Shown here piece after piece: positions 16,238 through 18,403 of a stretch of 18,403 bases of DNA (its first letter is position 1; the number at the start of each line of letters is the position of its first letter). Under the pieces are notes generated by a model. That model was given only the letters and a program-made list of their open reading frames with translations. It did no database searches and was not told where the DNA came from. The position numbers and the translations under genes were made by a program. This DNA comes from Bacteroidaceae bacterium (GTDB lineage Bacteria > Bacteroidota > Bacteroidia > Bacteroidales > Bacteroidaceae), in assembly GCA_016284115.1 (NCBI GenBank), contig JAEEOD010000208.1, positions 1 to 18,403 on the forward strand. Reading direction: 5' to 3'.

Positions 16238-17866
16238 TTAATTCAACGGCGTTTTATGTTCACGTCTCCACTTCATATATTCTTCCCAGAGTTGCAACTG
16301 GGGCAGGTTATGAATACCAGTGAGGAAAGCACCATCTCGGAAGTTCATCACACATTCAGTGCCCTCGGCATATACAGGCCACAAAGGCAGATAACCACCA
16401 TTGGGATCGCCCGTCTTGATAAAGTTAATCCAATACTGCATCACCAAACTAGACAAAGCTTCGTCAGAAGGATTGGCAGGACCACCGAATCCACCCAGTT
16501 GTCCAAAGGTCAGGCCCAGTTCGCCGGCATGCATGGTCACATACTGACGGTCTGTCTTTTGACCGTTGCGGAAGAAGTTCTGCTTTGCGTGGTTGAAGAA
16601 GAACATATATACCTTGCCTTTGCCCTTACCTTCAGCTGTGTTCTTGCTCTGCAGGTTACCCCACGCATAGGTAGGCCAGGCAAAAGCAGCCTCACGGAAA
16701 ATGTCACTGTGAGCATCGAAAGCCTCTTGGTCGGTTTTGCCAGGATACATCTCACGGAACTTTTGTTGCCAACCAGCATCTGGGAAGGTCTCCTTCATCT
16801 CCTGCTCATACTGCTCAGGCTTGAAACCGCCCAGGAAACCAGTAAACATAGAACCCTCATCACTGTTGGTACCCATCAAGATGTTCACATCGTTATAGTC
16901 GCCCTGTTGGTACATAGGATAGGGGTCGCCCTTCAATACATAACCGTCATACACTGGCCACAGAGCACCACCAGCCCCGAAAGCAATAGGGTCACCCATG
17001 AACTTTTCAGGATCCATTTTGCGCAAGTCTTTCAGCTTTAGCTTGCCCATTCCGATGCGGTTGATAAAATCTTTGCCATATTTCTCGCTACCTGCCATAT
17101 TGCGGATAGAGTTGTTGTCGATGCGCACATTATCCTCTGGCGCCATGTTGCCGCCACTCTCAGAGATAGCTCCACGGAACAGACCTTTGGTCAACGGACT
17201 CTGACAGAGCATCGCCACTGAGATAGCACCAGCGCTCTCTCCCATGATGGTCACTTTCTCAGGATCACCGCCAAATGCAGCTATGTTGTCATGAATCCAT
17301 TGCAGTGCCATAATCTGGTCCATTAAGCCATAGTTGCCACTAATGGCGCGACCATTCTCTTTCTCACTTTCAGCACTTAATTCTGGCAGAGAAAGAAAAC
17401 CAAACACATTGGTGCGATAGGTGATAGCAGCATAGACGATGCCTGCCTGTGCAAACTTCTCACCGTTGTTCTCCCACGAAGCTCCTGTGTTGAACCCACC
17501 TCCGTGAATCCACACTAGTACAGGCAATCCTTCGCCAGCTTTCTTGGCAGGAGTAAGCACATTCAGATAGAGACAATCCTCACTGACACCAGGTTGTCCA
17601 GGACGTGCAGGACCCTGACTCTGCTGATAAGGTTTGTCCTTAAAAGTATCAGCCTTGTAAACGCCTTGCCATTTCTGAGCAGGCAGAGGAGCCTTCCAAC
17701 GCAGGTCGCCCACAGGAGGAGTAGCGAAAGGAATGCCCTTATAATGAGCCAATCCTTTTTGTTCAACACCTTCCACTTCACCTTGTGCCACAGTAGTATG
17801 CAGCAACTGGGCATTCAAACTCATGGCAAACAACGCCAAACTAGCTAAGGTAATTATTTTCTTCAT
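16238..17866 (-). CDS. Secreted type B carboxylesterase
   Basis: A 542-residue alpha/beta-hydrolase that cleaves carboxylic esters. The signal peptide is MKKIITLASLALFAMSLNAQ. The full set of type B esterase motifs is present: SEDCLYLNV at 95-103, the oxyanion-hole HGGGF at 121-125, the nucleophile elbow GESAG with Ser211, Glu337 in NSDEGSMF, and His446 in TMHAGELGLTFG. The length matches the family. It lies 10 bases after the MBL-fold gene and 18 bases before the rhamnosidase, so the three are probably co-transcribed. It may remove acyl decorations (for example acetyl or aromatic esters) from rhamnosides before or after rhamnose cleavage. The esterase class is clear; the substrate link is inferred from neighbours. 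Confidence 0.92.
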   Translation of the reverse strand: MKKIITLASLALFAMSLNAQLLHTTVAQGEVEGVEQKGLAHYKGIPFATPPVGDLRWKAPLPAQKWQGVYKADTFKDKPYQQSQGPARPGQPGVSEDCLYLNVLTPAKKAGEGLPVLVWIHGGGFNTGASWENNGEKFAQAGIVYAAITYRTNVFGFLSLPELSAESEKENGRAISGNYGLMDQIMALQWIHDNIAAFGGDPEKVTIMGESAGAISVAMLCQSPLTKGLFRGAISESGGNMAPEDNVRIDNNSIRNMAGSEKYGKDFINRIGMGKLKLKDLRKMDPEKFMGDPIAFGAGGALWPVYDGYVLKGDPYPMYQQGDYNDVNILMGTNSDEGSMFTGFLGGFKPEQYEQEMKETFPDAGWQQKFREMYPGKTDQEAFDAHSDIFREAAFAWPTYAWGNLQSKNTAEGKGKGKVYMFFFNHAKQNFFRNGQKTDRQYVTMHAGELGLTFGQLGGFGGPANPSDEALSSLVMQYWINFIKTGDPNGGYLPLWPVYAEGTECVMNFRDGAFLTGIHNLPQLQLWEEYMKWRREHKTPLN

Positions 17867-17876
17867 AAGCTTCTAT

Positions 17877-18403
17877 TTATTTTACTCCATCGGGATAGCG
17901 GTAGCTGATGTTCACGCCAAAGTCACGGATGCGACCGTTGAGTCCCATCATGCCTTGGTCTGACACGTTGCCTTGCCGCGTGCCGTTGATCATTTCTTCA
18001 GACATCTTCTTCAGGTCACTAATACGTTGTTGCGTCTCTGGGTTACTGCCCATATAGTGACCAGGATACATCTTCTCGATATTGTGGCGTTTCATATAAC
18101 TCTCGATGCGAGTAGTGGTGGCCAAAAGGGTAGAGAAGTTGGTAGTAAGCAACAGGTTGCCTGAACCAAAGGCATCGCCGCTATAGCCCCATTTCCTGCC
18201 ATCCATCTCAAAGAAGGTGGCACTGCCAGGGGTATGACCAGGGGTGAATATAACTTCTATACGACGGCCACCCAAGTCGAATACTTGTCCGTCTTCCAAG
18301 AAGTTCACCTTGCCTTTATAGCCGGCCATAAACTGAGGTACATTTACCTCGTCGCCAGCATTGATCCAGATTTCATCAAAATCGTGTATGGCACTGCCGG
18401 TAT
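17877..18403 (-). CDS. Metallo-beta-lactamase-fold hydrolase, 5' end outside window
   Basis: About 175 C-terminal codons of a metallo-beta-lactamase (MBL) superfamily protein; the reading frame is open to the right edge, so the start and the HxHxDH motif are outside. Visible metal-site motifs are the His of FTPGHTPGS, the Asp of YSGDAFGSG and the His of MYPGHY, in the expected order and spacing. The segment FLEDGQVFDLGGRRIEV before the first is typical of the family. The last stretch (ISYRYPDGVK) is short and unremarkable. The family includes lactamases, glyoxalase II-like enzymes and many other hydrolases, so a specific reaction cannot be given. It is first in view of a co-directional unit with the esterase and rhamnosidase, and may act on an ester or lactone in the same pathway. 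Confidence 0.85.
   Translation of the reverse strand, partial: TGSAIHDFDEIWINAGDEVNVPQFMAGYKGKVNFLEDGQVFDLGGRRIEVIFTPGHTPGSATFFEMDGRKWGYSGDAFGSGNLLLTTNFSTLLATTTRIESYMKRHNIEKMYPGHYMGSNPETQQRISDLKKMSEEMINGTRQGNVSDQGMMGLNGRIRDFGVNISYRYPDGVK

Noticed and set aside
16256..17041. Open frame of 261 codons on the plus strand
   Set aside because: It is antisense to the carboxylesterase, which has a complete motif set; the plus-strand product has no signal, motif or sensible composition.
13757..18403. Full polysaccharide utilisation locus
   Set aside because: No SusC, SusD, sensor or sigma/anti-sigma gene is visible; only two secreted carbohydrate or ester enzymes and a partial hydrolase.
1..18403. 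CRISPR array, tRNA, rRNA or insertion sequence
   Set aside because: No spaced direct repeats, cloverleaf-like segments, transposase motifs or terminal inverted repeats were seen when reading both strands.

Overview
The window looks like chromosomal DNA from a Bacteroidales bacterium, most like Prevotella/Segatella. This rests on protein style (signal peptides ending in A-Q, a SecA with extra insertions, a GldE/CorC-like protein, a Lnb/DUF4105 protein), on promoter boxes of the Bacteroidetes TAnnTTTG type, and on weak Shine-Dalgarno signals. The genus is an impression, not a computed placement. No RNA genes, insertion sequences or CRISPR arrays were seen, and no intergenic gap exceeds about 180 bases.

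Left part (1-5571, minus strand): transcription runs lnb-like (DUF4105) gene, then an alkaline-phosphatase-superfamily protein, then secA, which runs off the left edge. The first two overlap by ATGA. The phosphatase-like protein keeps the family scaffold but appears to have lost the nucleophile and at least four metal ligands, so it is probably a pseudoenzyme. secA has its own -7 box. The group links Sec export with a likely lipoprotein-acylation enzyme.

Middle part (5572-13644, plus strand): a divergent promoter region starts a run of envelope genes with short gaps: a FadL/OmpP1-like barrel protein, a TPR protein, LptC, and a CNNM/CorC (DUF21-CBS) membrane protein. A membrane-anchored parvulin-type PPIase (PpiD/SurA-like) follows with its own promoter and an intrinsic terminator. 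A secreted TolB-like six-repeat propeller then follows as a single-gene unit. A perfect 12-bp hairpin followed by a T-run lies inside the lptC signal-peptide codons, 47 nt after the TPR stop codon, and resembles an intragenic terminator or attenuator.

Right part (13645-18403, minus strand): a bidirectional terminator separates the propeller gene from a convergent three-gene unit. In transcription order this is a metallo-beta-lactamase-fold hydrolase (partial, running off the right edge), a secreted type B carboxylesterase and a secreted GH78-type alpha-L-rhamnosidase. The gaps are 10 and 18 bases. This looks like a small unit for breaking down esterified rhamnosides, probably plant-derived. 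No SusC/SusD pair or regulator is visible in the window.
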